DNA from: Caballeronia glebae
Lineage (GTDB): Bacteria > Pseudomonadota > Gammaproteobacteria > Burkholderiales > Burkholderiaceae
DNA length: 64,000 nt
Assembly: GCF_001545035.1 (NCBI RefSeq)
Contig: NZ_FCOJ02000040.1
Span: forward strand, 1-64,000
Direction of reading: 5' to 3'
The translations under genes were made by a program, and so were the position numbers. The notes beneath the pieces were generated by a model, which saw only the letters and a list, made by a program, of their open reading frames with translations, had not been told where the DNA came from and made no database searches. Positions within the stretch are counted from its first letter, which is position 1, and each line of letters opens with the position of its first letter. This document shows, in pieces, positions 1 to 10,531 of this stretch.

Positions 1-138
1 CTCGACAACCTGGAAGATCCGTATCGTCTGTTCCGCTGCCATACGATCATGAATTGCGTCGACGTGTGCCCCAAGGGGCTCAATCCGACCAAGGCGATCG
101 GCAAGATCAAGGAATTGATGGTGCGCCGGGCGGTTTGA
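1..138 (+). CDS. sdhB: Succinate dehydrogenase iron-sulfur subunit, C-terminal end (partial)
   Basis: Only the last 45 residues are present; the gene begins before the window. The reading frame open from base 1 ends in [19 protein letters not shown], which is the last cysteine cluster of SdhB, followed by the usual helical tail and a TGA stop at 136-138. SdhB carries electrons from the SdhA flavin through three Fe-S centres to the membrane quinone in complex II of the TCA cycle. sdhE follows two bases later and gltA shortly after, so this is the end of an sdh operon joined to gltA. Identification is firm because the cysteine motif and the neighbours agree. Confidence 0.93.
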   Translation, partial: LDNLEDPYRLFRCHTIMNCVDVCPKGLNPTKAIGKIKELMVRRAV

Positions 139-140
139 AA

Positions 141-410
141 ATGGACGAATCTCACCAGTCCGACCCTCTTCGCCGCGCGCGCCTTCGTTGGCGCGCAAGG
201 CGCGGCCTGCTGGAAAACGATCTGATCTTCGATCGTTTCTTCAGCCGATATGAGCATGACCTCAGTGACGCCGACGTGGCCGCATTGACCCGCCTGCTGG
301 AACTGAGCGACAACGAACTGATGGACTTGCTGCTGGCGCGCACGGAGCCTGAAGGCGACCTGGCGACGCCGGACGTGATCCGATTGCTGGAAGTACTGCG
401 CACCGTCTGA
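141..410 (+). CDS. sdhE: FAD assembly factor SdhE (DUF339/YgfY)
   Basis: An 89-residue acidic helical protein, the usual size for SdhE. It contains the family signature RGLLENDLIF (around residues 21-30), the RGxxE motif needed for attachment of FAD to the flavoprotein subunit SdhA. I chose the ATG at 141 because it lies two bases after the sdhB stop and gives the normal family length; a start at 54 would lie inside sdhB and add an unlikely arginine-rich leader. The cytoplasmic protein acts on SdhA before complex II is assembled, which fits its place at the end of the sdh operon. Confidence 0.93.
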   Translation: MDESHQSDPLRRARLRWRARRGLLENDLIFDRFFSRYEHDLSDADVAALTRLLELSDNELMDLLLARTEPEGDLATPDVIRLLEVLRTV

Positions 411-479
411 TTCCAGCAGGAATTCGCGGAGTTTTGCAAAATAGGCCTGTTGCACTGCACACAGGCCGATCAAACACTT

Positions 480-508
480 TTGCCGCGCAGCTTCCGTCGT
501 GCAAATTA
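480..508 (+). promoter_or_regulatory. Possible sigma-70 promoter for gltA
   Basis: A TTGCCG hexamer (480-485) and an AAATTA hexamer (503-508) are 17 bases apart, about 40 bases before the gltA ATG. The -35 is a fair match and the -10 is poor. A GAGGA ribosome-binding site lies near 536-540. Treat this only as a candidate, because gltA could also be read through from sdh. Confidence 0.25.
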
Positions 509-546
509 TCGAAAACCTGTATCCATACTTCGATTGAGGATGTGCT

Positions 547-1848
547 ATGACCCCGTCAGATGTTAAAGCCACGCTATCGTTCAGCGACAACTCGCCGAGC
601 GTCGAAATGCCGATCTACAAGGGCACGATGGGCCCGGACGTGATCGACATCCGCAAGTTGTACGGTCAGACCGGCAAGTTCACGTATGACCCGGGCTTCA
701 TGTCGACGGCGTCGTGCAATTCCGCGATCACCTACATCGACGGCGACAAGGGCGAACTGCTGTATCGCGGCTACCCGATCGAGCAGCTCGCAGTGAACGC
801 CGACTTCCTCGAAACGTGCTATCTGCTGCTGAAGGGCGAGCTGCCGAATACCGCGCAGAACAAGGAATTCGTGGACACGGTTACGCGTCACACGATGGTG
901 CACGAGCAGATGCACTTCTTCTTCCGCGGCTTCCGTCGCGATGCGCATCCGATGGCCGTGCTGACGGCTGCGGTCGGCGCGCTGTCGGCGTTCTATCACG
1001 ACTCGCTGAACATCAACGATCCGCGTCATCGTGAAGTCTCCGCGATCCGCATGATCGCGAAACTGCCGACGCTCGTCGCGATGGCGTACAAGTTCAGCAT
1101 CGGTCAGCCGTTCGTTTATCCGAAGAACGAACTCTCGTACAGCGCGAACTTCATGCACATGATGTTCTCGAACCCTTGCGAAGAGTACAAGGTCAACGAC
1201 GTGCTCGTGCGCGCGCTCGACCGCATCCTGATTCTGCACGCGGATCACGAGCAGAACGCGTCGACCTCGACGGTGCGTCTCGCGGGTTCGTCGGGCGCCA
1301 ATCCGTTCGCGTGTATCGCGGCCGGTATCGCGTGTCTGTGGGGCCCGGCGCACGGCGGCGCGAACGAAGCCGCGCTGAACATGCTCGAAGAGATCGGCTC
1401 GGTCGACAACATTCCCGAGTTCATCAAGCAGGTGAAGGACAAGAATTCGGGCGTGAAGCTGATGGGCTTCGGTCATCGCGTGTACAAGAACTACGACCCG
1501 CGCGCGAAGCTGATGCGCGAGACGTGCTACGAAGTGCTGAACGAACTCGGCCTGCACGACGACCCGCTCTTCAAGCTCGCGATGGAACTCGAAAAGATCG
1601 CGCTGGAAGACGAATACTTCGTGTCGCGCAAGCTGTATCCGAACGTCGATTTCTACTCGGGCATCGTGCAGCGCGCGCTGGGCATCCCGACGTCGATGTT
1701 CACCTGTATTTTCGCGATGGCGCGTACGGTCGGCTGGATCGCGCAGTGGAACGAGATGATTGCAGACCCGGAGCAGAAGATTGGCCGTCCGCGTCAGTTG
1801 TTCATTGGCCAGACGCCGCGTGAAGCGAAAGCGCTGGCGAAGCGCTAA
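547..1848 (+). CDS. gltA: Citrate synthase (type II)
   Basis: A 433-residue protein of the usual length for the hexameric type II citrate synthase of proteobacteria. It condenses oxaloacetate and acetyl-CoA to citrate in the first TCA step. The N-terminal beta-rich region carries [20 protein letters not shown], and the catalytic stretches are [17 protein letters not shown] (His), [36 protein letters not shown] (His) and NVDFYSGIV (Asp). The ATG at 547 follows a GAGGA site. The gene follows sdhB-sdhE in the same direction and is closed by a strong hairpin terminator. Confidence 0.97.
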   Translation: MTPSDVKATLSFSDNSPSVEMPIYKGTMGPDVIDIRKLYGQTGKFTYDPGFMSTASCNSAITYIDGDKGELLYRGYPIEQLAVNADFLETCYLLLKGELPNTAQNKEFVDTVTRHTMVHEQMHFFFRGFRRDAHPMAVLTAAVGALSAFYHDSLNINDPRHREVSAIRMIAKLPTLVAMAYKFSIGQPFVYPKNELSYSANFMHMMFSNPCEEYKVNDVLVRALDRILILHADHEQNASTSTVRLAGSSGANPFACIAAGIACLWGPAHGGANEAALNMLEEIGSVDNIPEFIKQVKDKNSGVKLMGFGHRVYKNYDPRAKLMRETCYEVLNELGLHDDPLFKLAMELEKIALEDEYFVSRKLYPNVDFYSGIVQRALGIPTSMFTCIFAMARTVGWIAQWNEMIADPEQKIGRPRQLFIGQTPREAKALAKR

Positions 1849-1872
1849 GCCGATCGAGTCAGATGTCGTGTG

Positions 1873-1906
1873 AAAAGCCCCGGCGAAGCGTTCGCCGGGG
1901 CTTTTT
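1873..1906 (+). terminator. Intrinsic terminator after gltA
   Basis: A near-perfect 15-bp inverted repeat, AAAAGCCCCGGCGAA paired with TTCGCCGGGGCTTTT around a two-base loop, ends in a T tract 25 bases after the gltA stop. The symmetric A and T flanks could also let it work on the other strand. Confidence 0.9.
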
Positions 1907-2090
1907 CTATTTTGAGGCTTGTCGAAGTCATCCGGGTACTCCTTATCCGGGTACTGAAGACACTACGCAAATTACTGTTTTTATTGAGTTTTTTCGTAGA
2001 CTGGTACTACCCGGGCGCCGCTCGACGGTGGCATAATCGACTAACAAGTCGTCAAACCCATCCCCGCGGTCACACACGAAAGCGCTCACC

Positions 2091-3500
2091 ATGGCACAGA
2101 CTCTCTACGACAAACTGTGGAATACGCACGTTATCCACACGGAAGAGGACGGCACCTCGATCCTCTACATCGACCGTCACCTGCTGCATGAAGTGACGAG
2201 CCCGCAGGCTTTCGAAGGCCTGAAGCTGGCCGAGCGCCCGGTGTGGCGCATCAGCGCGAACCTGGCCGTATCCGATCACAACGTGCCGACGACCGACCGC
2301 TCGCACGGTATCGCCGATCCCGTGTCGAAGCTGCAAGTCGATACGCTCGACAAAAACTGCGATGCCTTCGGTATCACGCAGTTCAAGATGAACGACCTGC
2401 GTCAGGGCATCGTGCACATCATCGGGCCGGAGCAGGGCGCGACGTTGCCGGGCATGACCATCGTCTGCGGCGACTCGCACACGTCCACGCACGGCGCGTT
2501 CGGCGCGCTGGCGCACGGCATCGGCACGTCGGAAGTCGAGCACGTGCTCGCCACGCAAACGCTCTTGCAGAAGAAGAGCAAGAACATGCTCGTGAAGGTC
2601 GAGGGCCAGTTGCCGCGCGGCTGCACGGCGAAGGACATCGTGCTCGCGATCATCGGCAAGATCGGCACGGCAGGCGGCACGGGTTACGCGATCGAATTCG
2701 GCGGCTCGACCATTCGCGCGCTGACGATGGAAGGCCGCATGACCGTCTGCAACATGGCGATCGAAGCGGGCGCACGCGCCGGCATGGTCGCGGTGGACGA
2801 CACGACCATCAACTATCTGAAGGATCGTCCGTACTCGCCGCAGGGCGTCGAGTGGAATCAGGCGGTCGAGTACTGGCGTCAGTTCAAGTCGGATGACGGC
2901 GCGCAATTCGATCGCGTCGTCGAGTTGAATGCCGCCGAGATCGTGCCGCAAGTGACGTGGGGCACGTCGCCGGAAATGGTGACGTCGATCGACGGTCGCG
3001 TGCCCGATCCCGACAAGGAAAAAGATCCCGTCAAGCGCGACGCGATGGAACGCGCGCTGACCTACATGGCATTGCAGCCGAATACGCCGATCGAATCGAT
3101 CAAGCCGGACAAGATTTTCATCGGCTCGTGCACGAATGCGCGTATCGAAGACCTGCGCGCGGCCGCGTACGTCGTGAAGTCGCTGGGCAAGCGCGTGGCG
3201 TCGAACATTCGCCTCGCGATGGTCGTGCCCGGATCGGGTCTCGTGAAGGCCCAGGCCGAGCGCGAGGGCCTCGACAAGATCTTCACGAACGCCGGTTTCG
3301 AATGGCGCGAGCCGGGCTGCTCGATGTGCCTCGCGATGAACGCCGACCGCCTGGAAGCGGGCGAGCGCTGCGCATCGACCTCGAACCGCAACTTTGAAGG
3401 CCGTCAGGGCGCGGGCGGACGCACGCACCTCGTGAGCCCCGCGATGGCCGCCGCCGCCGCGATCGAAGGCCACTTCGTCGACGTGCGCAAGCTCGCTTAA
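2091..3500 (+). CDS. leuC: 3-Isopropylmalate dehydratase large subunit
   Basis: A 469-residue aconitase-family protein that, with LeuD, isomerises 2-isopropylmalate to 3-isopropylmalate in leucine synthesis. Motifs seen are [20 protein letters not shown] (one Fe-S cysteine and the substrate loop), [17 protein letters not shown] and [11 protein letters not shown], the last two holding the remaining 4Fe-4S cysteines. Length is typical. leuD starts 24 bases downstream and leuB follows, so leuCDB is one operon. About 240 bases separate it from gltA; they hold the gltA terminator and an AT-richer stretch (about 1910-2040) likely to contain the leu promoter, although I could not fix convincing -35/-10 elements. 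Confidence 0.97.
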   Translation: MAQTLYDKLWNTHVIHTEEDGTSILYIDRHLLHEVTSPQAFEGLKLAERPVWRISANLAVSDHNVPTTDRSHGIADPVSKLQVDTLDKNCDAFGITQFKMNDLRQGIVHIIGPEQGATLPGMTIVCGDSHTSTHGAFGALAHGIGTSEVEHVLATQTLLQKKSKNMLVKVEGQLPRGCTAKDIVLAIIGKIGTAGGTGYAIEFGGSTIRALTMEGRMTVCNMAIEAGARAGMVAVDDTTINYLKDRPYSPQGVEWNQAVEYWRQFKSDDGAQFDRVVELNAAEIVPQVTWGTSPEMVTSIDGRVPDPDKEKDPVKRDAMERALTYMALQPNTPIESIKPDKIFIGSCTNARIEDLRAAAYVVKSLGKRVASNIRLAMVVPGSGLVKAQAEREGLDKIFTNAGFEWREPGCSMCLAMNADRLEAGERCASTSNRNFEGRQGAGGRTHLVSPAMAAAAAIEGHFVDVRKLA

Positions 3501-3523
3501 ATATCCCGAGAGGTTCGATCGTC

Positions 3524-4174
3524 ATGGAAAAATTCATTGTGCATAGCGGCCTCGTCGCGCCGCTCGATCGCGAAAACGTCGACACGGACGCGATCATCCC
3601 GAAGCAGTTTCTGAAGTCGATCGAGCGCACGGGCTTCGGCCCGAACGCGTTCGACGAATGGCGTTATCTCGATGTCGGCCAGCCCGGCCAGGACAACAGC
3701 AAGCGTCCGCTCAACCCGGATTTCGTGCTGAATCAGCCGCGTTATCAGGGCGCGTCTGTTCTGCTGACGCGCAAGAATTTCGGTTGCGGCAGCTCGCGCG
3801 AGCACGCGCCGTGGGCGCTGGATCAATACGGCTTTCGCGCGATCATCGCGCCGAGCTTCGCGGACATCTTCTACAACAATTGCTTCAAGAACGGTCTGTT
3901 GCCGGTCGTGCTGACGGAGCAGCAGGTCGACAAGCTGTTCGACGAGACCTACGCGTTCGTCGGCTTCGAACTGACGATCGATCTCGAAGCGCAAGTCGTG
4001 CGCACCGGCGACGGCACCGAGTACGCGTTCGAAGTGCCGGGCTTTCGCAAGTACTGCTTGCTGAACGGTTTCGACGATATCGGCCTTACGTTGCGTCATG
4101 CCGACAAGATCAAGCAGTTCGAGGCCGAGCGGCTGACCAAGCAGCCGTGGCTGAACAACCGGCTCGTTGGCTAA
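3524..4174 (+). CDS. leuD: 3-Isopropylmalate dehydratase small subunit
   Basis: A 216-residue swivel-domain partner of LeuC. The family motif [14 protein letters not shown] (around residues 86-99) and the following [17 protein letters not shown] are intact. It begins with [18 protein letters not shown], the standard LeuD N-terminus. The gene lies between leuC and leuB with gaps of a few tens of bases, consistent with coordinated expression of the two dehydratase subunits. Confidence 0.97.
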   Translation: MEKFIVHSGLVAPLDRENVDTDAIIPKQFLKSIERTGFGPNAFDEWRYLDVGQPGQDNSKRPLNPDFVLNQPRYQGASVLLTRKNFGCGSSREHAPWALDQYGFRAIIAPSFADIFYNNCFKNGLLPVVLTEQQVDKLFDETYAFVGFELTIDLEAQVVRTGDGTEYAFEVPGFRKYCLLNGFDDIGLTLRHADKIKQFEAERLTKQPWLNNRLVG

Positions 4175-4206
4175 CCGAACTACGACACACGAAGAAGGAA
4201 GAGACG

Positions 4207-5274
4207 ATGAAGATTGCAGTGCTCCCCGGCGACGGGATCGGTCCGGAAATCATGGCCGAAGCGGTCAAGGTGCTGAACGCGCTCGGCGAGAAGTTCGAAC
4301 TGGAAGAAGCGCCGGTCGGCGGCGCGGGCTACGAGGCGAAGGGCCATCCGCTGCCCGATTCCACGCTGGCGCTCGCAAAAGAAGCCGATGCGATCCTGTT
4401 CGGCGCCGTCGGCGACTGGAAATACGACAAGCTGGAGCGCGCGCTGCGCCCCGAACAGGCGATTCTCGGCCTGCGCAAGCATCTGCAACTCTTTGCGAAC
4501 TTCCGCCCGGCGATCTGCTATCCGCAACTGACGGGCGCGTCGTCGCTGAAGCCGGAAATCGTGTCGGGTCTCGACATTCTGATCGTCCGCGAACTGAACG
4601 GCGACATCTATTTCGGCGCGCCGCGCGGCTTGCGTGAAGCACCGGACGGCCCGTTCGCGGGCGCGAAGGAAGGCTTCGACACGATGCGCTATTCCGAGCC
4701 CGAAGTGCGCCGCATCGCGCACGTCGCGTTTGCGGCCGCGCAGAAGCGTCAGAAGAAGCTGACGAGCGTCGACAAGGCGAACGTGCTCGAAACGTCGCAA
4801 CTGTGGCGCGACACGATGATCGACGTCGCAAAGGAATATCCGGAGGTCGAGCTGTCGCACATGTACGTCGACAACGCCGCGATGCAGCTCGTGAAAGCGC
4901 CGAAGGCGTTCGACGTTGTCGTGACCGGCAACATGTTCGGCGACATCCTGTCGGACGAAGCCGCGATGCTCACCGGTTCCATCGGCATGCTGCCGTCGGC
5001 GTCGCTCGACAAAAACAACAAGGGCCTGTACGAGCCGTCGCACGGTTCCGCGCCGGATATCGCCGGCAAGGGCGTGGCGAATCCGCTCGCGACCATTTTG
5101 TCGGCGGCGATGATGCTGCGTTATTCGCTGGGCAAGACGGAGCAGGCGGACCGCATCGAACGCGCGGTGAAGAAGGTGCTGGAGCAGGGCTATCGCACCG
5201 GCGACATCGCAACGGCAGACGGTAAGATCGTCGGCACGAAGGAAATGGGCGATGCGGTGCTGAAGGCGCTGTGA
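4207..5274 (+). CDS. leuB: 3-Isopropylmalate dehydrogenase
   Basis: A 355-residue NAD-dependent beta-decarboxylating dehydrogenase that turns 3-isopropylmalate into 2-ketoisocaproate. It opens with [19 protein letters not shown], carries the substrate motif [16 protein letters not shown], and has the cofactor region [16 protein letters not shown] and [19 protein letters not shown]. The ATG at 4207 is preceded by GAAGGAAGAG. The same frame is open much further upstream, but that stretch overlaps leuD and has no LeuB homology. A hairpin terminator follows the stop. Confidence 0.97.
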   Translation: MKIAVLPGDGIGPEIMAEAVKVLNALGEKFELEEAPVGGAGYEAKGHPLPDSTLALAKEADAILFGAVGDWKYDKLERALRPEQAILGLRKHLQLFANFRPAICYPQLTGASSLKPEIVSGLDILIVRELNGDIYFGAPRGLREAPDGPFAGAKEGFDTMRYSEPEVRRIAHVAFAAAQKRQKKLTSVDKANVLETSQLWRDTMIDVAKEYPEVELSHMYVDNAAMQLVKAPKAFDVVVTGNMFGDILSDEAAMLTGSIGMLPSASLDKNNKGLYEPSHGSAPDIAGKGVANPLATILSAAMMLRYSLGKTEQADRIERAVKKVLEQGYRTGDIATADGKIVGTKEMGDAVLKAL

Positions 5275-5282
5275 TGCCCGAA

Positions 5283-5329
5283 AGACGATCGGCACCTGAA
5301 AGCAAAAAAGGCGGCCGATCGTCTCTTTT
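5283..5329 (+). terminator. Intrinsic terminator after leuB
   Basis: AGACGATCGGC (5283-5293) pairs perfectly with GCCGATCGTCT (5314-5324), followed by CTTTTT. The loop is about 20 bases and rich in A, longer than ideal, but position and T tract fit the end of leuCDB. Confidence 0.7.
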
Positions 5330-5658
5330 TACGGAAATTGGCGCACGATCCGCACGATTTTCACGCACCTGCAGCATGGGCCCGACGAAAACGTCGGGTT
5401 ATCGTGTATATTTATTTGCTATGGCGAAGAACTCTCAATTCTCTCTGGGTTCCATCGGACGCGGCTCAAATGCCGTCGCGACGGAACTCGCCATCAGCAC
5501 GCGCATCGCGGCACTCGAAGCCACGATCAAGACGCGCATTACGAAAATCTCCATCAAAGCGATCACGATTCGCTGATCGTCCCTCGTGTCCGAGCGTCTT
5601 CCCCGCGCGGCCACGCCGGGTAAAGATGCGGGGAAGCGTCCACAGTCAAAGGTTAGTC
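5330..5658 (+). other. Leader region of asd with two hairpins and a doubtful 51-codon frame
   Basis: This stretch between the leuB terminator and asd contains a perfect 7-bp hairpin with an AAAA loop (5381-5398), an AT-rich patch TATATTTATTT (5407-5417) that could include a -10, and a 9-bp hairpin CTTCCCCGC/GCGGGGAAG (5598-5606 with 5628-5636) just before the asd ribosome-binding region. An ATG-started frame at 5421-5576 would encode 51 residues ([15 protein letters not shown]...), but it has no Shine-Dalgarno sequence and no family I recognise. A structured 5' untranslated leader is the simplest reading. Confidence 0.35.
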
Positions 5659-6780
5659 ATGAACGTAGGTCTCGTTGGTTGGCGCGGTATGGTCGGCAGC
5701 GTCCTGATGCAACGCATGCAGCAGGAAGGCGATTTCGACTTGATCGAACCGGTGTTTTTCAGCACCAGCAATGCGGGCGGCAACGCGCCGTCGTTCGCCA
5801 AAAACGAGACGAAGCTCAAAGACGCGACGAGCATCGACGACCTCAAGAAGTGCGACGCCATCATCACGTGCCAGGGCGGCGACTACACCAACGAGGTGTA
5901 TCCGAAGCTGCGCGCGGCGGGCTGGAAGGGCTACTGGATTGACGCGGCGTCCGCGCTGCGCATGAAGGACGACGCGGTCATCGTTCTCGATCCGGTGAAC
6001 CTGGACGTCATCAAGGATTCGCTCGTGAAGGGCGGGCGCGACTTCATCGGCGGCAACTGCACGGTCAGCCTGATGCTGATGGCGCTCGGCGGACTGTTCC
6101 GCGAGAACCTCGTCGAATGGACGACCGCGATGACCTACCAGGCCGCGTCAGGCGCGGGCGCGCAGAACATGCGCGAACTGCTCCAGCAAATGGGCGTGCT
6201 CTACGGTTCGGCGAAGGAAGATCTGGCCGATTCGTCGTCGGCGATTCTCGACATCGACCGCCGCGTGCTCGCCGCGATGAACGGCGAGCGCATGCCCGTC
6301 GACAACTTCGGCGTGCCGCTCGCGGGCTCGCTGATTCCGTGGATCGACAAGGATCTCGGCAACGGCATGTCGAAGGAAGAGTGGAAGGGCGGCGCGGAAA
6401 CCAACAAGATTCTCGGCAAGCCCGCGATGGGCGCGCCGGGCTCGATTCCCGTCGACGGTTTGTGCGTGCGTATCGGCGCGATGCGCTGCCACTCGCAGGC
6501 GCTCACCATCAAGCTGGCGAAGAACGTGCCGCTCGACGAAGTGCATGGCATCCTCGCGTCGGCGAACGACTGGGTGAAGGTCGTGCCGAACGAGCGCGAT
6601 GCGTCGATTCGCGATCTGTCGCCCGCGGTCGTCACGGGCACGCTGACGGTGCCGGTCGGCCGTCTGCGCAAGCTGGCGATGGGCGGCGAGTATCTGTCGG
6701 CGTTCACTGTCGGCGACCAGTTGCTGTGGGGCGCCGCCGAGCCGCTGCGCCGCATGCTGCGCATTCTGCTCGACAAGTAA
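5659..6780 (+). CDS. asd: Aspartate-semialdehyde dehydrogenase
   Basis: A 373-residue enzyme that reduces aspartyl phosphate to aspartate semialdehyde, the branch point to lysine/diaminopimelate, threonine and methionine. The N-terminal NADP-binding fold has [18 protein letters not shown]. The active cysteine lies in [15 protein letters not shown] and the catalytic histidine in [15 protein letters not shown], as in the Gram-negative Asd class. The ATG at 5659 gives the canonical start [10 protein letters not shown]; an upstream extension of the frame runs through the leader and is rejected. A strong terminator follows. Confidence 0.97.
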   Translation: MNVGLVGWRGMVGSVLMQRMQQEGDFDLIEPVFFSTSNAGGNAPSFAKNETKLKDATSIDDLKKCDAIITCQGGDYTNEVYPKLRAAGWKGYWIDAASALRMKDDAVIVLDPVNLDVIKDSLVKGGRDFIGGNCTVSLMLMALGGLFRENLVEWTTAMTYQAASGAGAQNMRELLQQMGVLYGSAKEDLADSSSAILDIDRRVLAAMNGERMPVDNFGVPLAGSLIPWIDKDLGNGMSKEEWKGGAETNKILGKPAMGAPGSIPVDGLCVRIGAMRCHSQALTIKLAKNVPLDEVHGILASANDWVKVVPNERDASIRDLSPAVVTGTLTVPVGRLRKLAMGGEYLSAFTVGDQLLWGAAEPLRRMLRILLDK

Positions 6781-6816
6781 AGTAAACTACGCGCCTGGAA
6801 GCGCGTGTCAGCCTCG

Positions 6817-6850
6817 AAAGCGTCGCGAATCCCGCGACGCTTTTTGTTTT
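6817..6850 (+). terminator. Intrinsic terminator after asd
   Basis: AAAGCGTCGCG (6817-6827) pairs with CGCGACGCTTT around a five-base loop and runs into TTTTTGTTTTT. It lies about 37 bases after the asd stop. Confidence 0.9.
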
Positions 6851-6929
6851 TGCGCAGTTTTATTGCAAAACCGTGGTTGTTGCGCGATCTGCGTCGTATG
6901 TACCAATTTTTGTCGCACCCGGAGCCTCA

Positions 6930-9014
6930 ATGATCCAACGACCACGCCGGTCTCTCATTTCGTCATCGCGTGCGGCGTTCGCCGTGGCAAGTCTCGCGGT
7001 ATGCGCGATGTTCTGGGCGAATCCCGGCGATGCGCTCGCGCAGGCGAGCGGCGCCACGGCCGCGGCCGCTGCGGCGACAGGACAGACATACGCGGTCAAG
7101 CCGGGACAATCGCTGAATGACATCGCCGGCGAGCTCACCGGGTCGAAGGACCGCGACGTCCGCGCGAAGGCGGCGCGTGCCTTGTTCGACGCCAATCCGG
7201 GCGCCTTCGGGAATCACGACATCAACAAGCTGAAGCTCGGCGCGGTGCTCAACGTGCCCGCCGATCTGAGCGGTGCGCCGCCTGCAGCGGCCTCGGCGCC
7301 CGAGGCGCAGCAGACCGCGCCCGCCGAAACGCCCGCGTCTGTCACCGCAGCCGCGCCGGCGTCGGAGAGCGTCGCGGCGGCGCCGGCGGCGATGCCCGCA
7401 TCGGCCGTCGAGCCGCAAGCAAGCGCACCGGCGGCGCCGGAGCAAACGACGCCCGAGGCCGCATCGGCGACCGCGGCGCCCGCGAGCGAGCCCGCCACGG
7501 CGGCGGCCCCGGCGCCGGCCAATCGCAGCGGCGTGACAGCGGCGACCATCGGCCTGTCGCCCTTCATCATCGCCATCGTGATCGTCGTGCTCGGTGTCGT
7601 GCTCCTCAAAATGCGACGCAAGAAGCGATCTGTCGCGGCGAACGGTGACGGTGTCGATCGTGGGCCCCGGACGTTCGCGAGTCTGGAGGAGGCACAGGAC
7701 GCCGCCGCCGCCCGCAACGAAGCGCTGCGCAAAGCACCAGACGGTGCCGAAGACAAATCTTCCGGGCGTGACCAGTCCGGATTGGCTGCGGCGGCCGCGA
7801 GCATCGCTAACGCTGAAGCGGCTCAGGCACCCGACGTCTCGCATGAAGAGGCGTTGCCGCCGGCGACCGAGGCGAGGCCGGCCGCCGCGGCAGGCGTTTC
7901 GCCCGTTCAGGCGAATCAGCCGGAACAGGAAGATCAGTTCGTTCCGGCTGCGCCGGCCGCTCGTCATCCCGATTTCCTGCCGCCGGTCAGCGAATCCGAC
8001 ACACACGAACAGCGCGAGCAGCACGCGCGCGAGATTGCGACACGAGAAACGGCGCACCGGGAAGCCGAGAAGTGGGAAATCGAAGAGCGCGAAGCCGCGG
8101 CACGCCAGGCCGCGGCACGCGAGGCGGAAGAACGTGAATTCCACGCACGCGAAGCCGCCGCGCGAGAAGCGCTCGCACGCGAACAGGCAAGCCGTGAAGC
8201 CGAGAACCGCGAGACTGAATTGCGTCAGGTCACGGAGCGCGAAGAGCAGGCGCGTGAGACGGCCGCACGCGAAATCGTCGCGCGCGAGGCGGAACTGCGC
8301 GAGCTTCAGGCGCGCGCCGCCGAAGAGCAGGCCGCTGAACGACGCGCGGCCGATCAGCGCGATGTCGAAGAGCAGGCGGCCCGCGCGGCGGAAGAATCGG
8401 GAATCGCGCCAGATGAAGAGCCGGCGCTGGCGCGTCGTTTCCCGATGCCCAAGTTTCCCCAGGAAGCGATCCAGGCGCTGGACTCGCTCGAAATGGAGTT
8501 GCCGCCGCGCCTGGAATTATTGATCAAGCCACCCGGCGCGGCCGAGCCGAAGACCGTTACGTCGTCGATGACAGAGACGCCTCGCGCGGCGCTGCAACCG
8601 CCGCCCGCCGGTGCGCAGCCGATCGAGCATGTACCGTTCGTACCGCAGGTGGCGCACACCGACGCGGCGCGGCAGGGCCAGTCGCAAGCTCAGTCGGTGG
8701 CGTCGCAGATCGAAGCGGGGACAGCGGGCGCGGGTTCGGTCGCCGGTCTCGGCGCGACGAAATTCGGCCCGCTCAGTCTCGACTTCGATCTCGGGCCGAC
8801 ATCGACGTCGAGCGCGACCGAGCCGTTGCCCGCGATGACGCCCGCTCAACTGGCGACGATCGCGCGCAACAAGCTCGAACTGGCCGCCGAATACATCGAG
8901 TTGGGCGACCTTCCGGGCGCGCGCACGCTGCTTCAGGAAGTCATCGAATCGAACGATTCCGCGACGCGCCAGCAGGCCGCCACGCTTTTGTCGACTCTCG
9001 CACCGCATTCCTGA
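6930..9014 (+). CDS. fimV: FimV-like LysM/TPR inner-membrane protein
   Basis: A 694-residue protein with the FimV layout. There is a signal-like N-terminus (around residues 1-38), a LysM-type peptidoglycan-binding segment ([18 protein letters not shown], around 52-115), an Ala/Pro-rich linker, one transmembrane helix ([17 protein letters not shown], around 210-230), a cytoplasmic part with a very long Arg/Glu-rich helix (around 365-490), and the C-terminal FimV domain ([18 protein letters not shown]). The family organises polar protein assemblies and type IV pilus function in other bacteria; its role here is inferred. The ATG at 6930 follows GGAG. The gene precedes truA by one base, an arrangement seen in many beta-proteobacteria. 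Confidence 0.85.
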   Translation: MIQRPRRSLISSSRAAFAVASLAVCAMFWANPGDALAQASGATAAAAAATGQTYAVKPGQSLNDIAGELTGSKDRDVRAKAARALFDANPGAFGNHDINKLKLGAVLNVPADLSGAPPAAASAPEAQQTAPAETPASVTAAAPASESVAAAPAAMPASAVEPQASAPAAPEQTTPEAASATAAPASEPATAAAPAPANRSGVTAATIGLSPFIIAIVIVVLGVVLLKMRRKKRSVAANGDGVDRGPRTFASLEEAQDAAAARNEALRKAPDGAEDKSSGRDQSGLAAAAASIANAEAAQAPDVSHEEALPPATEARPAAAAGVSPVQANQPEQEDQFVPAAPAARHPDFLPPVSESDTHEQREQHAREIATRETAHREAEKWEIEEREAAARQAAAREAEEREFHAREAAAREALAREQASREAENRETELRQVTEREEQARETAAREIVAREAELRELQARAAEEQAAERRAADQRDVEEQAARAAEESGIAPDEEPALARRFPMPKFPQEAIQALDSLEMELPPRLELLIKPPGAAEPKTVTSSMTETPRAALQPPPAGAQPIEHVPFVPQVAHTDAARQGQSQAQSVASQIEAGTAGAGSVAGLGATKFGPLSLDFDLGPTSTSSATEPLPAMTPAQLATIARNKLELAAEYIELGDLPGARTLLQEVIESNDSATRQQAATLLSTLAPHS

Positions 9015-9015
9015 G

Positions 9016-9819
9016 ATGCGCATCGCTTTAGGCATTCAGTACGACGGTTCGGCGTTTAGCGGCTGGCAGACACAGCCGCACGGGAAGACGGTGCAAAACG
9101 AACTGGAGCGCGCGCTCGCGGCATTCGCGCGGACGCCGCTTTCGACCGTTGTCGCCGGGCGCACGGATACCGGCGTGCACGGTCTCGGTCAGGTCGTGCA
9201 TTTCGACACCGATCTGGATCGCACCGAGTTCTCGTGGGTGCGGGGCACGAACGCGTTCTTGCCCGAAACCGTCGCGGTGCAATGGGCGAAGCCGATGCCC
9301 GACGACTTTCATGCGCGTTTCGCGGCCTTCGAGCGCACTTACTTTTATCTTTTGTACGTCAATCCGGTGCGTTCACCCATGCTCGCGAAGCGCGCGGGCT
9401 GGGTACACACACCGCTCGACGTGGCGGCGATGCGCGATTCGATCGCGTGTCTGATCGGCGAGCACGACTTTTCCTCGTTCCGCGCCGCCGAATGTCAGTC
9501 GAAAACGCCTGTGAAGCACCTCCATCAGATCGACGTGCGCGAGCAGGGTGATTTCATCCACGTTCGCTTTCGCGCCAACGCGTTCCTGCATCACATGGTG
9601 CGTAACTTGATGGGATGCCTGGTCGCGATCGGACGGGGCCGTCATCCAGCCTCGTGGATGGCCGAGGTGCTCGCCGCCCGCGACCGTCGCCTGGCCGCGC
9701 CGACGTTCATGCCCGACGGGCTGTATCTGGCCGAGGTCGGCTATCCTGAACACTTCGCGGTGCCGCCGCCGCATATCGCCAGCGTGCCCTGGAGCGAAAT
9801 CTGGGCTGATCCGACATGA
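9016..9819 (+). CDS. truA: tRNA pseudouridine(38-40) synthase
   Basis: A 267-residue protein of normal TruA length that isomerises uridines 38-40 in the tRNA anticodon arm. It begins with [20 protein letters not shown], and the catalytic aspartate is in [17 protein letters not shown] (around residues 50-66). The later [19 protein letters not shown] is the conserved RNA-binding region. It starts one base after the fimV stop and ends in an ATGA overlap with trpF, so the three genes are translationally coupled. Confidence 0.96.
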   Translation: MRIALGIQYDGSAFSGWQTQPHGKTVQNELERALAAFARTPLSTVVAGRTDTGVHGLGQVVHFDTDLDRTEFSWVRGTNAFLPETVAVQWAKPMPDDFHARFAAFERTYFYLLYVNPVRSPMLAKRAGWVHTPLDVAAMRDSIACLIGEHDFSSFRAAECQSKTPVKHLHQIDVREQGDFIHVRFRANAFLHHMVRNLMGCLVAIGRGRHPASWMAEVLAARDRRLAAPTFMPDGLYLAEVGYPEHFAVPPPHIASVPWSEIWADPT

Positions 9820-10484
9820 CCGAACGAGATTTGCATCGTACCCGCATCAAGCTATGCGGACTTTCGCGCGTCGAAGACGTGCAGTACGCCGTCGCGCTGG
9901 GCGCCGACGCCGTGGGTTTTGTGTTTTATCCGCCGAGCCCGCGGTCGGTGAGTGTCGCGCAGGCGGTCGAACTGGCGCGGCAGGTGCCGCCGCTCGTGTC
10001 CGCCGTCGGACTTTTCGTCAACGCGACGCCCGAATGGATTCGCGAAGTCACGTCGAACGTGCCGCTTTCGCTGCTCCAATTCCACGGCGACGAGACGCCC
10101 GAGCGATGCGAGGAACTCGCATCGATTGCGGGTTTGTCCTATTGGCGCGCACTGCGAATTGGGTCTGATACGTCCACAAGCGATTTGATAGAATCGTCGT
10201 TCAAGTTCAAAGCCGCAGGTGGTCTTTTGCTCGACGCGCTCGTCGAGGGCTTCGGCGGCGGTGGAAAGGTATTCGATTGGTCACTTATCCCAACAGATCT
10301 CGGGCATCGGGCCGCTTTGAGTGGTGGATTGAACACGCAAAACGTCCGTGACGCCATTCGGCGTGTGCGCCCGTACGCGGTCGATGTCTCAAGCGGCATC
10401 GAAGTGCCGGGCGTCAAGGGCGTGAAAGATCCCGCCCGAATGGCGGCGTTCGTGCGCGCGGTGCGCGAGGCGGACGCCGGATGA
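9816..10484 (+). CDS. trpF: Phosphoribosylanthranilate isomerase
   Basis: A 222-residue TIM barrel that catalyses the Amadori step from N-(5-phosphoribosyl)anthranilate to CdRP in tryptophan synthesis. [20 protein letters not shown] (around residues 11-30) contains the catalytic cysteine region, [13 protein letters not shown] is the family signature, and [14 protein letters not shown] near the C-terminus binds phosphate. Its ATG overlaps the truA stop (ATGA). trpB follows after a short gap. The separate trpF, not fused to trpC, is usual in Burkholderiaceae. Confidence 0.96.
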   Translation: MTERDLHRTRIKLCGLSRVEDVQYAVALGADAVGFVFYPPSPRSVSVAQAVELARQVPPLVSAVGLFVNATPEWIREVTSNVPLSLLQFHGDETPERCEELASIAGLSYWRALRIGSDTSTSDLIESSFKFKAAGGLLLDALVEGFGGGGKVFDWSLIPTDLGHRAALSGGLNTQNVRDAIRRVRPYAVDVSSGIEVPGVKGVKDPARMAAFVRAVREADAG

Positions 10485-10531
10485 TCGAACGTGGGCCACG
10501 CAGTCGGCCACGTAACCGAGAGAGTGACCCA

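Noticed and set aside
5421-5576. A 51-residue frame before asd
   Set aside because: It starts with ATG but lacks a Shine-Dalgarno sequence and shows no recognisable domain; kept only as a note under the asd leader.
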